NCBI RefSeq assembly: GCF_001905845.1
Contig: NZ_LIVZ01000012.1
Location: 282,934 to 346,933, forward strand
DNA: 64,000 nt
Direction: 5' to 3'
Source: Streptomyces sp. TSRI0107
Lineage (GTDB): Bacteria; Actinomycetota; Actinomycetes; Streptomycetales; Streptomycetaceae
Below are positions 57,506 to 64,000 of this stretch, one piece after another. A model generated the notes under the pieces. It did not search any database, had not been told where the DNA came from, and saw only the letters and a program-made list of their open reading frames with translations. Position 1 is the stretch's first letter; each line of letters begins with the position of its first letter. Position numbers and translations under genes: made by a program.

Positions 57506-58462
57506 ATGAGTTCGCTGGTGTTCGACAGCGATGACCTGGAGGAGACCGAGGAATTCCTCTGCCGGGCCTACGCCCGCATGACCATCGGCAGCGGCAGCCC
57601 GGAGGGGAACACGGCACGCATGCGCCGCGACACCATGCCCTCGGTCAGCGTCGACGAGCTGGACCTGGGCTTCGACATGAGCTACGCGGTGGAGCCCCTG
57701 GGGAGGATATGCCTGTGCCTGGTCCATGAGGGGACCGTCCAGGACCACGTGTTCCAGGGCGTGCGGGATTCCTTCGGCCCCGGCGACATGGTCCTCTTCG
57801 CACCGCCGGACCTGCCGTACGCCGGCCGGATCTGCTCCGCCCGCTACAACATCACGATGCTGGACCCCGGCCTGCTGGACCAGGTCGCCGCGACCGGGCC
57901 GAAGCCGCTCCGGGAGCCGGTACGGCTGACGGGGCACCGTCCGCACTCGCCGGCCGCGGCCCGGCACCTGAAGCAGACCATCACCTACCTGCGCGACCAC
58001 GTCCTCGGCGACCCGGACGCCGCGGGTCAGCCGCTGATCGCCTCGGCCAGCGGCCAGCTGCTCGCCGCGAGCGTCCTGGCCGCCTTCCCGAACACCGCGC
58101 ACACGGACCCGACCGCGCAGGACCGCACGGACGCCCACCCGGCCACCCTCAGACGGGCCGTCGCGTACATCGAGGACCACGCCGACCAGCCCCTCACGGT
58201 CGCCGACATCGCGGCCGCCGCCCACGTCACGATCCGCGCCCTGCAGTACGCCTTCCGACGTCACCTCGACACCACGCCGCTCGCCTACCTGCGCCGGGTC
58301 CGCCTCGCGCAGGTCCACCGGGAACTGCGCGCCGCCCACCCGCTGGGCGGGACCACCGTCGGGGACATCGCCGCGCGCTGGGGCTTCGCCCATCCCGGCC
58401 GGTTCGCCGCGCTCTACCGCGAGGCCTACGGGACCAGCCCGTCCGACACCCTGCGCGGCTGA
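57506..58462 (+). CDS. AraC-family transcriptional regulator
   Basis: The 318-aa product has an N-terminal AraC-binding-like domain (about 1-200) with GPGDMVLFAPPDLPYAG and a C-terminal double HTH (about 212-318): YIEDHADQPLTVADIAAAAHVTIRALQYAFRRHLDTTPLAYLRRVRLAQVHREL and VGDIAARWGFAHPGRFAALYREAYGTSPSDTL. The N-terminus matches the cupin-like HTH_18 partner found in Streptomyces stress regulators. ATG at 57506 is preferred over the overlapping GTG at 57503. It is divergent from the DUF4132-MoxR-VWA operon and may control it (inference from position). Confidence 0.92.
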   Translation: MSSLVFDSDDLEETEEFLCRAYARMTIGSGSPEGNTARMRRDTMPSVSVDELDLGFDMSYAVEPLGRICLCLVHEGTVQDHVFQGVRDSFGPGDMVLFAPPDLPYAGRICSARYNITMLDPGLLDQVAATGPKPLREPVRLTGHRPHSPAAARHLKQTITYLRDHVLGDPDAAGQPLIASASGQLLAASVLAAFPNTAHTDPTAQDRTDAHPATLRRAVAYIEDHADQPLTVADIAAAAHVTIRALQYAFRRHLDTTPLAYLRRVRLAQVHRELRAAHPLGGTTVGDIAARWGFAHPGRFAALYREAYGTSPSDTLRG

Positions 58463-58481
58463 GCCACGGCACGGGCCGCGA

Positions 58482-58799
58482 TCAACCGACGACGGCACCC
58501 TCCCCAGGTCCCTGACGGCTCTCCAGCGCGGTGTTCAACGCGTGGCGGATCTCAGGCGGCAGCCACTGGCAGCGGGGCCACTGCACGATGTGCTCCGCCA
58601 CCTCCCGCAGCTTGGTGTTCGTGTGCTGCGACACCGTCTTGAGCACGTCCCACGCCGAGTCGGGGCTCAGTCCCCCGTAGGCGATCACCACGCCGATGGC
58701 CTGGTCGACCACGGCGTGGGAGACGACGGCATGCCTCAGCTGTTCGACTTCCTCCTGCAGATCGATCATCCTGCGCACGGGGTCCTCTGGCTGGCGCAT
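58482..58799 (-). CDS. Stand-alone ANTAR domain protein
   Basis: The 105-aa protein consists of an ANTAR RNA-binding three-helix domain: LQEEVEQLRHAVVSHAVVDQAIGVVIAYGGLSPDSAWDVLKTVSQHTNTKLREVAEHIV (about 14-72). The A-x-G hinge is modified to AIGVVIAYG. ANTAR proteins bind paired stem-loops in mRNA leaders and prevent termination. No GAF or receiver sensor domain is present, so activity may depend on a partner. ATG at 58799 has AAGGA about 11 nt upstream; ATG at the residue-11 methionine is also possible. It converges on the AraC gene. Confidence 0.88.
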   Translation of the reverse strand: MRQPEDPVRRMIDLQEEVEQLRHAVVSHAVVDQAIGVVIAYGGLSPDSAWDVLKTVSQHTNTKLREVAEHIVQWPRCQWLPPEIRHALNTALESRQGPGEGAVVG

Positions 58800-58930
58800 G
58801 CTGGGCCCGGTCCTTGCTTAGTCGGCCACTGGTCACCGGGCTTCTGCCCCCGCCCCACGTGCGCAGCAGCCCCTGGAACGAAGACATGCGGCCCCGGTGG
58901 TCCGGAAAACGAAACGACGTGCGTGAGGCG

Positions 58931-59434
58931 TCACCGAGCCGCGCGCCTCTTCGCCGCGAACCGGCGGTAGTGCTCGACCCGCTCGCCGTCCACGTCGATC
59001 AGTTCCAGGATGTCGATCGCCGTCTCGCGTTCGCCGGAGACGGCCTCACGCAGGATCAGGGCGAGGCCTTCCCGGGCACGCATCCGGCACTCGCCGTCCA
59101 GGTGCGCACGGCCGTACGCCTCCTCGGAGGGGTGTGGGTCCCCGGCCACGAGGTGCCACAGCAGCGTCACGAGATACGCCCGGGCGTGGTCCGACAGGGG
59201 TTCCGTCAGCGCGGCGAGGATGACACCGACGGCGGGCACCGCCGCCTCGAAGAGCCCTCCCCGGTCGATGAGGTGGCCGTCCAGGTCCGCGTCGGCCATC
59301 TCCGCGTAGGTCTCCGCCTCCAGCACCCGCCGGAACAGATCGGGCACGTGCTCCGCGCCTTCACCGCATCCGCATCGCAGCCGCCCCCACGCGTAGCGGT
59401 CGAGCTCGGCCCGGACCGGCTTGGCCATGCGCAC
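58931..59434 (-). CDS. Conserved hypothetical protein
   Basis: The 167-aa soluble protein has a CGCGEGAEHVPDLFRRVLEAET opening, mostly helical prediction and a C-terminus rich in Arg/Lys (RRFAAKRRAAR). Two cysteines near residue 21 may bind metal, but no full motif is seen. GTG at 59434 has GGAGG 10 nt upstream, better placed than for the ATG at 59428. Not recognised as a named family; it lies between ANTAR and DUF5133 genes. Confidence 0.6.
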   Translation of the reverse strand: MRMAKPVRAELDRYAWGRLRCGCGEGAEHVPDLFRRVLEAETYAEMADADLDGHLIDRGGLFEAAVPAVGVILAALTEPLSDHARAYLVTLLWHLVAGDPHPSEEAYGRAHLDGECRMRAREGLALILREAVSGERETAIDILELIDVDGERVEHYRRFAAKRRAAR

Positions 59435-59570
59435 GGAACCCGTACCTCCGTCGGTTGGCTGGGAAGGTCGCGCTCACGGTACCGCCGTCGGGGGGAATGC
59501 CGGCCGGGAGCCGGGGCACATGGGTCGTCGTACGGCCCACGTGCACAACGGTGACAAGGGAGGCTTCTCG

Positions 59571-59798
59571 ATGCTCATGGCACACCCCGCTGTACTGAAG
59601 AACCTGATCGAGCAGTACGACACGCTGCGCATCCTGCACGCCGAGGAGGGCAGCACCGAGGTGCGCCAGCGGATGGACGACGTCGCCTACACGCTGTGCG
59701 TGGCGACCGGAACGCGAGACATCGACGCCGCTCTCATCGCCGCCCGCCACCAGCTTCCCGGTGCCCGCCCTGAGGACGACTCCCTGCTGACGACGTGA
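59571..59798 (+). CDS. DUF5133 family small protein
   Basis: The 75-aa product matches the DUF5133 pattern: HPAVLKNLIEQYDTLRILHAEEG followed by QRMDDVAYTLCVATGTRDIDAALIAARHQLPG. The family is small, helical, restricted to actinomycetes and of unknown function. GGGAGG lies 7 nt before the ATG. Its last 65 nt overlap the 3' end of the convergent FUSC gene, so the two mRNAs are complementary there. Confidence 0.85.
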   Translation: MLMAHPAVLKNLIEQYDTLRILHAEEGSTEVRQRMDDVAYTLCVATGTRDIDAALIAARHQLPGARPEDDSLLTT

Positions 59799-62001
59799 CG
59801 GTCCGCCCGGCAGTCGCGCCTTCGCCGGCACCGGCCGGCGGACCGCCGCCGGCGATGCGCGTCAGGTCGTTCGCCAGCGACTCCAGCCACGCCACGGCCG
59901 CGTAGTACAGCCGAGGCGTGCCCGGTGGCCCGGCGGCGGCCTTCGTGAACGCGGGATCGACCAGTGGCACCGGCGCGGTCGGGGTGTCACCACCGGGATC
60001 CAGCGCCGCCGAGACCAGCAGCATCCGGCCCGCGAGGCGTTCCCCCAGCGTGCCGACCGACTCCGCCGCCCCCGGAGCCAGCTCGACGCGCGGCGGCTCC
60101 AGGAGGCGTTCGGAGCCCCACAGCGTGTGGTGGCCGGCGATCAGGGTCGCCTGCCAGTCCACCTTGGGCAGCGTCGCCGGGCGGCCCGTGCCGCCGAAGC
60201 GCGACGGCTCGCTCTGGAACTGCGCGTACGCGGACTCCGCGAGGATGACCGCGTGATGCAGCGACCGGTGAGCGGGCGCACCCGACGGCGCGGCCACCGC
60301 GCCGCCGCCCGCCAGCGACGCGGTGGTGGCCACCGCAATCTCCGCGGCCCGGCGCAGAAGTGCCGCGGCCGCGTGGCGCAGCTCGTCATGGGCGCCGCGC
60401 GGCCACGCCAGCACGCCGAAGACGGCGCCGATCGCGCTGCCGACCAGCACGTCCAGCATCCGCACCTCGGCCAGCCGCCACGTCGACGGCGCCAGCTGGG
60501 CGAAGACCAGCGCCACGAGCACGGTGAAGAGGCCCTGCGCCCAGCCGACACCCCGCACCGGTCCCACCGTGAAGACGAACAGCATCCACACGGGCAGCAG
60601 CACGGCGTAGACGGCGGTGTCGGTGCCCGCCACCGTCAGGACTCCACCCGCCACCAGCGCCCCGGCCAGCGTTCCCGCGAGCGCCAGACGGATCGTGTGC
60701 CAGGTGTCGTCCATGGTCGTCCGGGTGAGCGTGAGCGTCGCCAGCATCGCCCAGAACCCGTGAGGCAGCGTGTCCAATCCGGCCACGAGCCGGGCCGCCG
60801 TCAACGCCAGGGCGATGCGCACCGCGTTCTGGAACAGCACCGACCGGCGTCCGGCATGGCCGCGCAGCCGGTGCCACCACAGGGCGGGCGCCCGGACCGT
60901 GGCGTACCAGAAGAGGCCCCGGGGCGCCTGGACCACGGCATGCCGGCCCCGCACGGCCCGATCGGCCGCCGCGCCCATCGCCAGCGAGGCATCGGCGACC
61001 TCCAGCACGGCGGCGTGCTCCCGCAGCACCGCGGGCGGGAACCGGGCGGCGGCGGAGGAGCCGGATGGGCTCACGCCCTCCGACAACGCCGACAGGCGCG
61101 CGCCGGCCGCGTCCAGCTCCTCGTACGGCGCCACAGGCGACGGCCCCGACCGCAGACAGGCCCCGGTCGCCGTGGCCAGCTCCGCCACCGCCCGCAGTAC
61201 CGCGATCACCTCGGGGGCCGGCTCGCGCGGCGGCGGAGGCAGCTGGGCGAGGCGGCTCAGGAGGGTGCGGGTGGCGAGACCGGTGTGCGCGAGGGCGCGA
61301 TCGTGCACACCCGGCCCCGCGGGCCGTTCCGCCTCGGGCACGTTCAAGGACCGCAGCGCCTGGCCCGCCTCCGCGGCCGCTGCCCTGTCCGCGTCGGTCA
61401 GCGTGTACGGCGGCTGGGACAGCAGGCGCGCGCAACGCGCGGCGGTCCGCAGGGCGTCGGAGGTCCGTTCGCGGTAGGTCGCCGGGACGGGCTCGGCGAA
61501 GAGCAGCGCCTCGGCCGCGGCGAGCAGCGCCAGCCCGGCGGTCGTCCCGATCAGCCGGTCGCCGAGCGAGCCCGGATCGTACGGCGGGAAGGACGGCAGG
61601 ATGTACAGCAGCTGCAGCCCCGGCGCCGTCCCCGCCGGACGCGGGCCGCCCACGGCGGCGAAGGCCAGCGCGAAGCCGACCACCAGCATGCCCAGTACGG
61701 CGCTCCAGGTGCGCACCGACAGGTAGGTGCCGACGACCACCAGCAGCCAGCACACCGGCAGCACGCGCAGCACGATCGCGGCCCGCTGCCGCCCGGTGCC
61801 GGGTATCCGGGCAAGCCCGCCGAGCGCCACCGCGCCGAACAGCGCGTACGTGGCCGCGACGGGGCGGTCGAGTCCGTACCGGAAGAAGAAGAAACCGGCC
61901 GTGGCGGCGAGGGCCACGCGTACCGCCCGACGGAACGAGGCGGCGTAGGCGGCCGGGTTCCACGCGAGTCGGAGACCCCTCACCCCTTCAGGATCACCCA
62001 C
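59734..62001 (-). CDS. FUSC family transporter (aromatic-acid exporter type)
   Basis: The 755-aa membrane protein has two sets of about five or six helices separated by a cytosolic helical region. The first begins SFRRAVRVALAATAGFFFFRYGLDRPVAATYALFGAVALG. The second (LFQNAVRIALALTAARLVAGLDTLPHGFWAMLATLTLTRTTMDDTW) is the conserved FUSC repeat found in YccS/AaeB proteins, which export aromatic acids. The start is GTG at 62001, lacking a clear ribosome site; GTG at 61983 is an alternative. The 3' end overlaps the DUF5133 gene by 65 nt in convergent orientation. A TOPRIM gene lies upstream on the same strand after 43 bp. Confidence 0.88.
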   Translation of the reverse strand: MGDPEGVRGLRLAWNPAAYAASFRRAVRVALAATAGFFFFRYGLDRPVAATYALFGAVALGGLARIPGTGRQRAAIVLRVLPVCWLLVVVGTYLSVRTWSAVLGMLVVGFALAFAAVGGPRPAGTAPGLQLLYILPSFPPYDPGSLGDRLIGTTAGLALLAAAEALLFAEPVPATYRERTSDALRTAARCARLLSQPPYTLTDADRAAAAEAGQALRSLNVPEAERPAGPGVHDRALAHTGLATRTLLSRLAQLPPPPREPAPEVIAVLRAVAELATATGACLRSGPSPVAPYEELDAAGARLSALSEGVSPSGSSAAARFPPAVLREHAAVLEVADASLAMGAAADRAVRGRHAVVQAPRGLFWYATVRAPALWWHRLRGHAGRRSVLFQNAVRIALALTAARLVAGLDTLPHGFWAMLATLTLTRTTMDDTWHTIRLALAGTLAGALVAGGVLTVAGTDTAVYAVLLPVWMLFVFTVGPVRGVGWAQGLFTVLVALVFAQLAPSTWRLAEVRMLDVLVGSAIGAVFGVLAWPRGAHDELRHAAAALLRRAAEIAVATTASLAGGGAVAAPSGAPAHRSLHHAVILAESAYAQFQSEPSRFGGTGRPATLPKVDWQATLIAGHHTLWGSERLLEPPRVELAPGAAESVGTLGERLAGRMLLVSAALDPGGDTPTAPVPLVDPAFTKAAAGPPGTPRLYYAAVAWLESLANDLTRIAGGGPPAGAGEGATAGRTVTSSAGSRPQGGHREAGGGRR

Positions 62002-62044
62002 GACCGGCGCCCCGGCATCCGGCGGTCCCGCATGCCCGGAGGTG

Positions 62045-62662
62045 TCAGAGGCCGGCGAGCAGGCCGTCGAGCGGGGCGGGTACGCGGTCGGGGGCGAGCG
62101 CCTCGACGAGGACGCGGCCGTAGTGGATCTTGCGTCCCTTCTTCGTGCCGAAGAAGCGCCGCAACTGCTGCTGTGCGGTGCGGCCCTGCTGCGCCGGCTG
62201 CCGCAGGAAGGTCCGCAGGGCGCGCAGGTCGCCCTCCGCGCGGACTAGTTCCTCCACCCGTGCCACGCCCAACGCGCGGATCAGCTCGTCCTCCAGGTCC
62301 GCCGCGCAGACGAAGAACTCCTGCCGGGCCGCACCGGCCCGCTCCAGGGCGCGCGCGTAGTAGCGGCGCTCCGCCTCGTCGCAAAGGCCCGTGAGGCGGA
62401 GACCCAGACCGGGTGGCCCGAGGAGCTGGGTGAAGCGCCCGACGCTCATCGCGCCGCCGATCGGCAGGACGCAGACGCCTTCCGCCGCCAGGTCCCGGCC
62501 GCGGCCGGCGGCCAGCGCGTCGACCGCCGCTACGTCGCTGGGCCCTTCGAGCAGGACGACCGTCCGTACGGACAGCCGCGCGGCCAGCTCGTGCGCCGGG
62601 TCGCCGGAGCCACCGGCCGCCCACGTGGTGACCGCCTCCTGGAACGCCCCCATGTCAGCCAT
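62045..62662 (-). CDS. Stand-alone TOPRIM domain protein (OLD-nuclease-like)
   Basis: The 205-aa protein carries a TOPRIM fold similar to the C-terminal part of OLD-family nucleases: TVVLLEGPSDVAAVDALA (about 33-50) with the catalytic Glu, VLPIGGAMSVGRF, and GLCDEAERRY in place of the usual DxD. No ATPase domain is present in this protein or its neighbours. Such short TOPRIM-only proteins are common in actinomycetes, and nuclease or ligase activity is unproven. ATG at 62662 is used; upstream frames are shadows. Confidence 0.8.
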   Translation of the reverse strand: MADMGAFQEAVTTWAAGGSGDPAHELAARLSVRTVVLLEGPSDVAAVDALAAGRGRDLAAEGVCVLPIGGAMSVGRFTQLLGPPGLGLRLTGLCDEAERRYYARALERAGAARQEFFVCAADLEDELIRALGVARVEELVRAEGDLRALRTFLRQPAQQGRTAQQQLRRFFGTKKGRKIHYGRVLVEALAPDRVPAPLDGLLAGL

Positions 62663-62858
62663 GGGACGAGTCTGCGCCCTTTCCGGCCACCACGGCAGGG
62701 ATTTTCCGCTGCCGAGGCGCTGCCGAGGCAGGCCGGGGCACTGCCGAGGCACGCGGCCGACCGGGCGAACCGCCTGACCGGTGTTCAGGACGCGGCCGGG
62801 GGCATACGCATGACACGGTCCCCACGGCCGATCCGTTCGACTCCCAAGGAGGCACACC

Positions 62859-63035
62859 GTGCTGGCCATCATCGCGGCGGTCCTGCTCTTCATCGCGTTC
62901 CTCATCAACGCGGCGGACATCTCCACCAACGACGTCTTCACCTCGACCAACGTCATGCTGATCGGCTTCGCCCTGCTGGCCCTGCACGTCGCGGGCATCG
63001 GCAGCGGCTGGGCGGCACGGGGGCGCAGGCGCTGA
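62859..63035 (+). CDS. 58-aa two-helix membrane protein
   Basis: A short frame (GTG at 62859) has an ideal AAGGAGG site 6-7 nt upstream and codes for two hydrophobic helices (LAIIAAVLLFIAFLINAA and NVMLIGFALLALHVAGIG) separated by a polar STNDVFTSTN loop, with a basic RGRRR end. Third-position GC is high and uninterrupted, as in real genes. It falls below the usual length cut-off and is easily missed. Function is unknown. Confidence 0.8.
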   Translation: MLAIIAAVLLFIAFLINAADISTNDVFTSTNVMLIGFALLALHVAGIGSGWAARGRRR

Positions 63036-63114
63036 CGGTCGGCGCGCCGGGGCACCGCCTGATAGCCTGTGATCTTCGCCGGTCGTCCGGACGGAGTCCG
63101 CCTGGCAGGTCGCC

Positions 63115-63828
63115 ATGTCCGGTCCCCAGCGTCAGCTCCAGACCGCGCTCGACGCGCTGGACGACGCCTTCGCATCCGAAGCGCCGTTCACCGTCACCGG
63201 GTGCGCGTACTGCTACGGCGAGCAGGACCTCGCCGCACTCTCCGGCCCGCTGAGCGGGATATCGGACGACCTGCTCGCCGCCGTCGCCGCGGAGACGCCC
63301 GACCACTGGGACGACTTCCCGCGCCTGTACCGCCGTCTCGCCCCGCTCGTCGTCCGCTCCGTCGTCACCGGCACGCTCCACGTCGACGAGGACCTCATCG
63401 CCTCCCGGCTGGTCCGGGCGGGCTGGACCACCTGGGACGCCCCGCTGGCCGAAGCCCTGCGCGACGTCTGGCAGACCTGGTGGCAGAGCACGCTGCACAC
63501 CCACCCCACCCCCGTCCGCATCCGGAAGACCCTCGGTCTCCTCACCGTCGCCAACGCGAGCCTGCGCCCGTGGCTGAGCACCTGGACCGCCACCCGCACC
63601 CCGGCGGCCGACGCCCACCTCGCCGACCTCCTCGACGACGTGCTGTGCGAGTTCGAGATCACCGACCTGACCATGGGGTTCTACGGCGAGTACGACGCCG
63701 GCGCGGAACTGCTGGACTGGCTCCTCACCGACGTACACGACCGCGTCGACGACGCACGTCTCACCGACCCGTACCTCCTCGACCACCATCGGGCAGTCAC
63801 CGCGCGGCCCCACCAGCGCCTGCCCTAG
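63115..63828 (+). CDS. Conserved hypothetical protein
   Basis: The 237-aa soluble helical protein has TVTGCAYCYGEQDLAALSG near the N-terminus, with two cysteines two residues apart, and DVLCEFEITDLTMGFYGEYDAGAELLDWL near the C-terminus. Acidic and Trp-rich helices are spread through the middle. No family is recognised. ATG at 63115 has a weak GGCAGG site upstream. It ends before the inverted-repeat element that closes the window. Confidence 0.7.
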   Translation: MSGPQRQLQTALDALDDAFASEAPFTVTGCAYCYGEQDLAALSGPLSGISDDLLAAVAAETPDHWDDFPRLYRRLAPLVVRSVVTGTLHVDEDLIASRLVRAGWTTWDAPLAEALRDVWQTWWQSTLHTHPTPVRIRKTLGLLTVANASLRPWLSTWTATRTPAADAHLADLLDDVLCEFEITDLTMGFYGEYDAGAELLDWLLTDVHDRVDDARLTDPYLLDHHRAVTARPHQRLP

Positions 63829-63856
63829 GGGGTGTCTCGCCGATCAGGCCGGGCTC

Positions 63857-63993
63857 GCGGCGTCTGGCACCGCGCCTCGCCGCGTTGTCGTCACTCGCCG
63901 ATTCCCCCAAGCTCTCGGCTCCGCTCGAGCAGGGGGGACCCCCACCGCATCGGCTCCCTCCTCCGCCTTGCGATGCACGGCACCAGACGCCGC
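63857..63993. repeat. MITE-like inverted-repeat element (Streptomyces intergenic repeat)
   Basis: Imperfect terminal inverted repeats of about 19 bp (GCGGCGTCTGGCACCGCGC at the left, GCACGGCACCAGACGCCGC at the right) enclose a GC-rich core. The core has a second hairpin (CCCCCAAGCTCTCGG...GAGCAGGGGGG). The core resembles a palindromic sequence I recall as scattered between genes in Streptomyces genomes. It lies just after the stop at 63828. Confidence 0.7.
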
Positions 63994-64000
63994 TCCCTGA

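Noticed and set aside
1..64000. Search for tRNA, rRNA, integrase, transposase and phage genes
   Set aside because: No supporting sequence was seen on either strand; the only mobile-like feature is the inverted-repeat element at the right end.

Overview
The window is chromosomal DNA of a Streptomyces-type actinomycete. Evidence for this is very high GC, near-universal G/C in third codon positions, many GTG/TTG starts, 4-nt ATGA/GTGA gene couplings, families typical of the genus (DUF6230/DUF6114, DUF5133, ANTAR-only proteins, AfsR-like STAND regulators), only a few TTA codons (bldA-type), and a dre-like operator. I see no tRNA, rRNA, CRISPR array, transposase or phage module.

Layout. 1-7.8 kb (all minus): an XRE/NB-ARC/TPR STAND regulator overlapping a small membrane protein, then an 859-aa protein of unassigned function coupled to a 494-aa protein with polymorphic-toxin-like features, then a beta-helix protein cut by the window edge. 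7.9-8.9 kb (plus): an AhpD-like peroxidase and a DUF1801 protein. 8.9-18.3 kb (minus): an eight-gene exopolysaccharide locus. It holds a GH114 lipoprotein, a spherulin-4/GH135 protein, an epimerase, a sugar nucleotidyltransferase, a LegB-like 4,6-dehydratase, a polytopic membrane protein, a PelF-type glycosyltransferase and an Agd3-like secreted deacetylase. This is the enzyme set of fungal galactosaminogalactan clusters (Sph3, Ega3, Agd3) joined to a bacterial Pel glycosyltransferase, and it is the most interesting part of the window.

18.6-26 kb: a secreted protein, an MHS-family transporter behind a clear inverted repeat, a PucR-type regulator, a decayed serine-hydrolase fragment, a DUF2243/CtaG-like membrane pair, and an XRE regulator divergent from a zinc alcohol dehydrogenase. 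26.6-35.2 kb: an efflux permease, the DUF6230-DUF6114-secreted protein trio, an SDR divergent from a cytochrome P450, a GCS2-type ligase, a HIT hydrolase and an NmrA-like reductase. TTA codons lie near the 5' ends of the DUF6230 and P450 genes.

35.2-41.8 kb (plus): secreted polysaccharide-degrading proteins. An alginate-lyase-like enzyme sits behind a DasR-type palindrome and a good promoter. It is followed by a PQQ-dependent sugar dehydrogenase-PKD-CBM6-CBM6 protein coupled to a ThuA-CBM6-GH99 protein. The two proteins carry a nearly identical CBM6-coding block at the DNA level. 41.9-44.6 kb: a DHA2 transporter, a SnoaL-like protein, and an ArsR/VOC pair behind a perfect 11-bp palindrome.

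44.7-57.4 kb (minus): a five-gene, fully ATGA-coupled operon (DUF4132, 1707-aa giant protein, MoxR ATPase, DUF5682-VWA fusion, SWIM-like protein). It matches the E. coli yehI-L-M-P-Q set in content, with yehM and yehP equivalents fused and the yehI equivalent apparently split. 57.5-63.8 kb: AraC and ANTAR regulators, DUF5133, a FUSC transporter, a TOPRIM-only protein, a 58-aa membrane protein and a hypothetical protein. A MITE-like inverted-repeat element closes the window.
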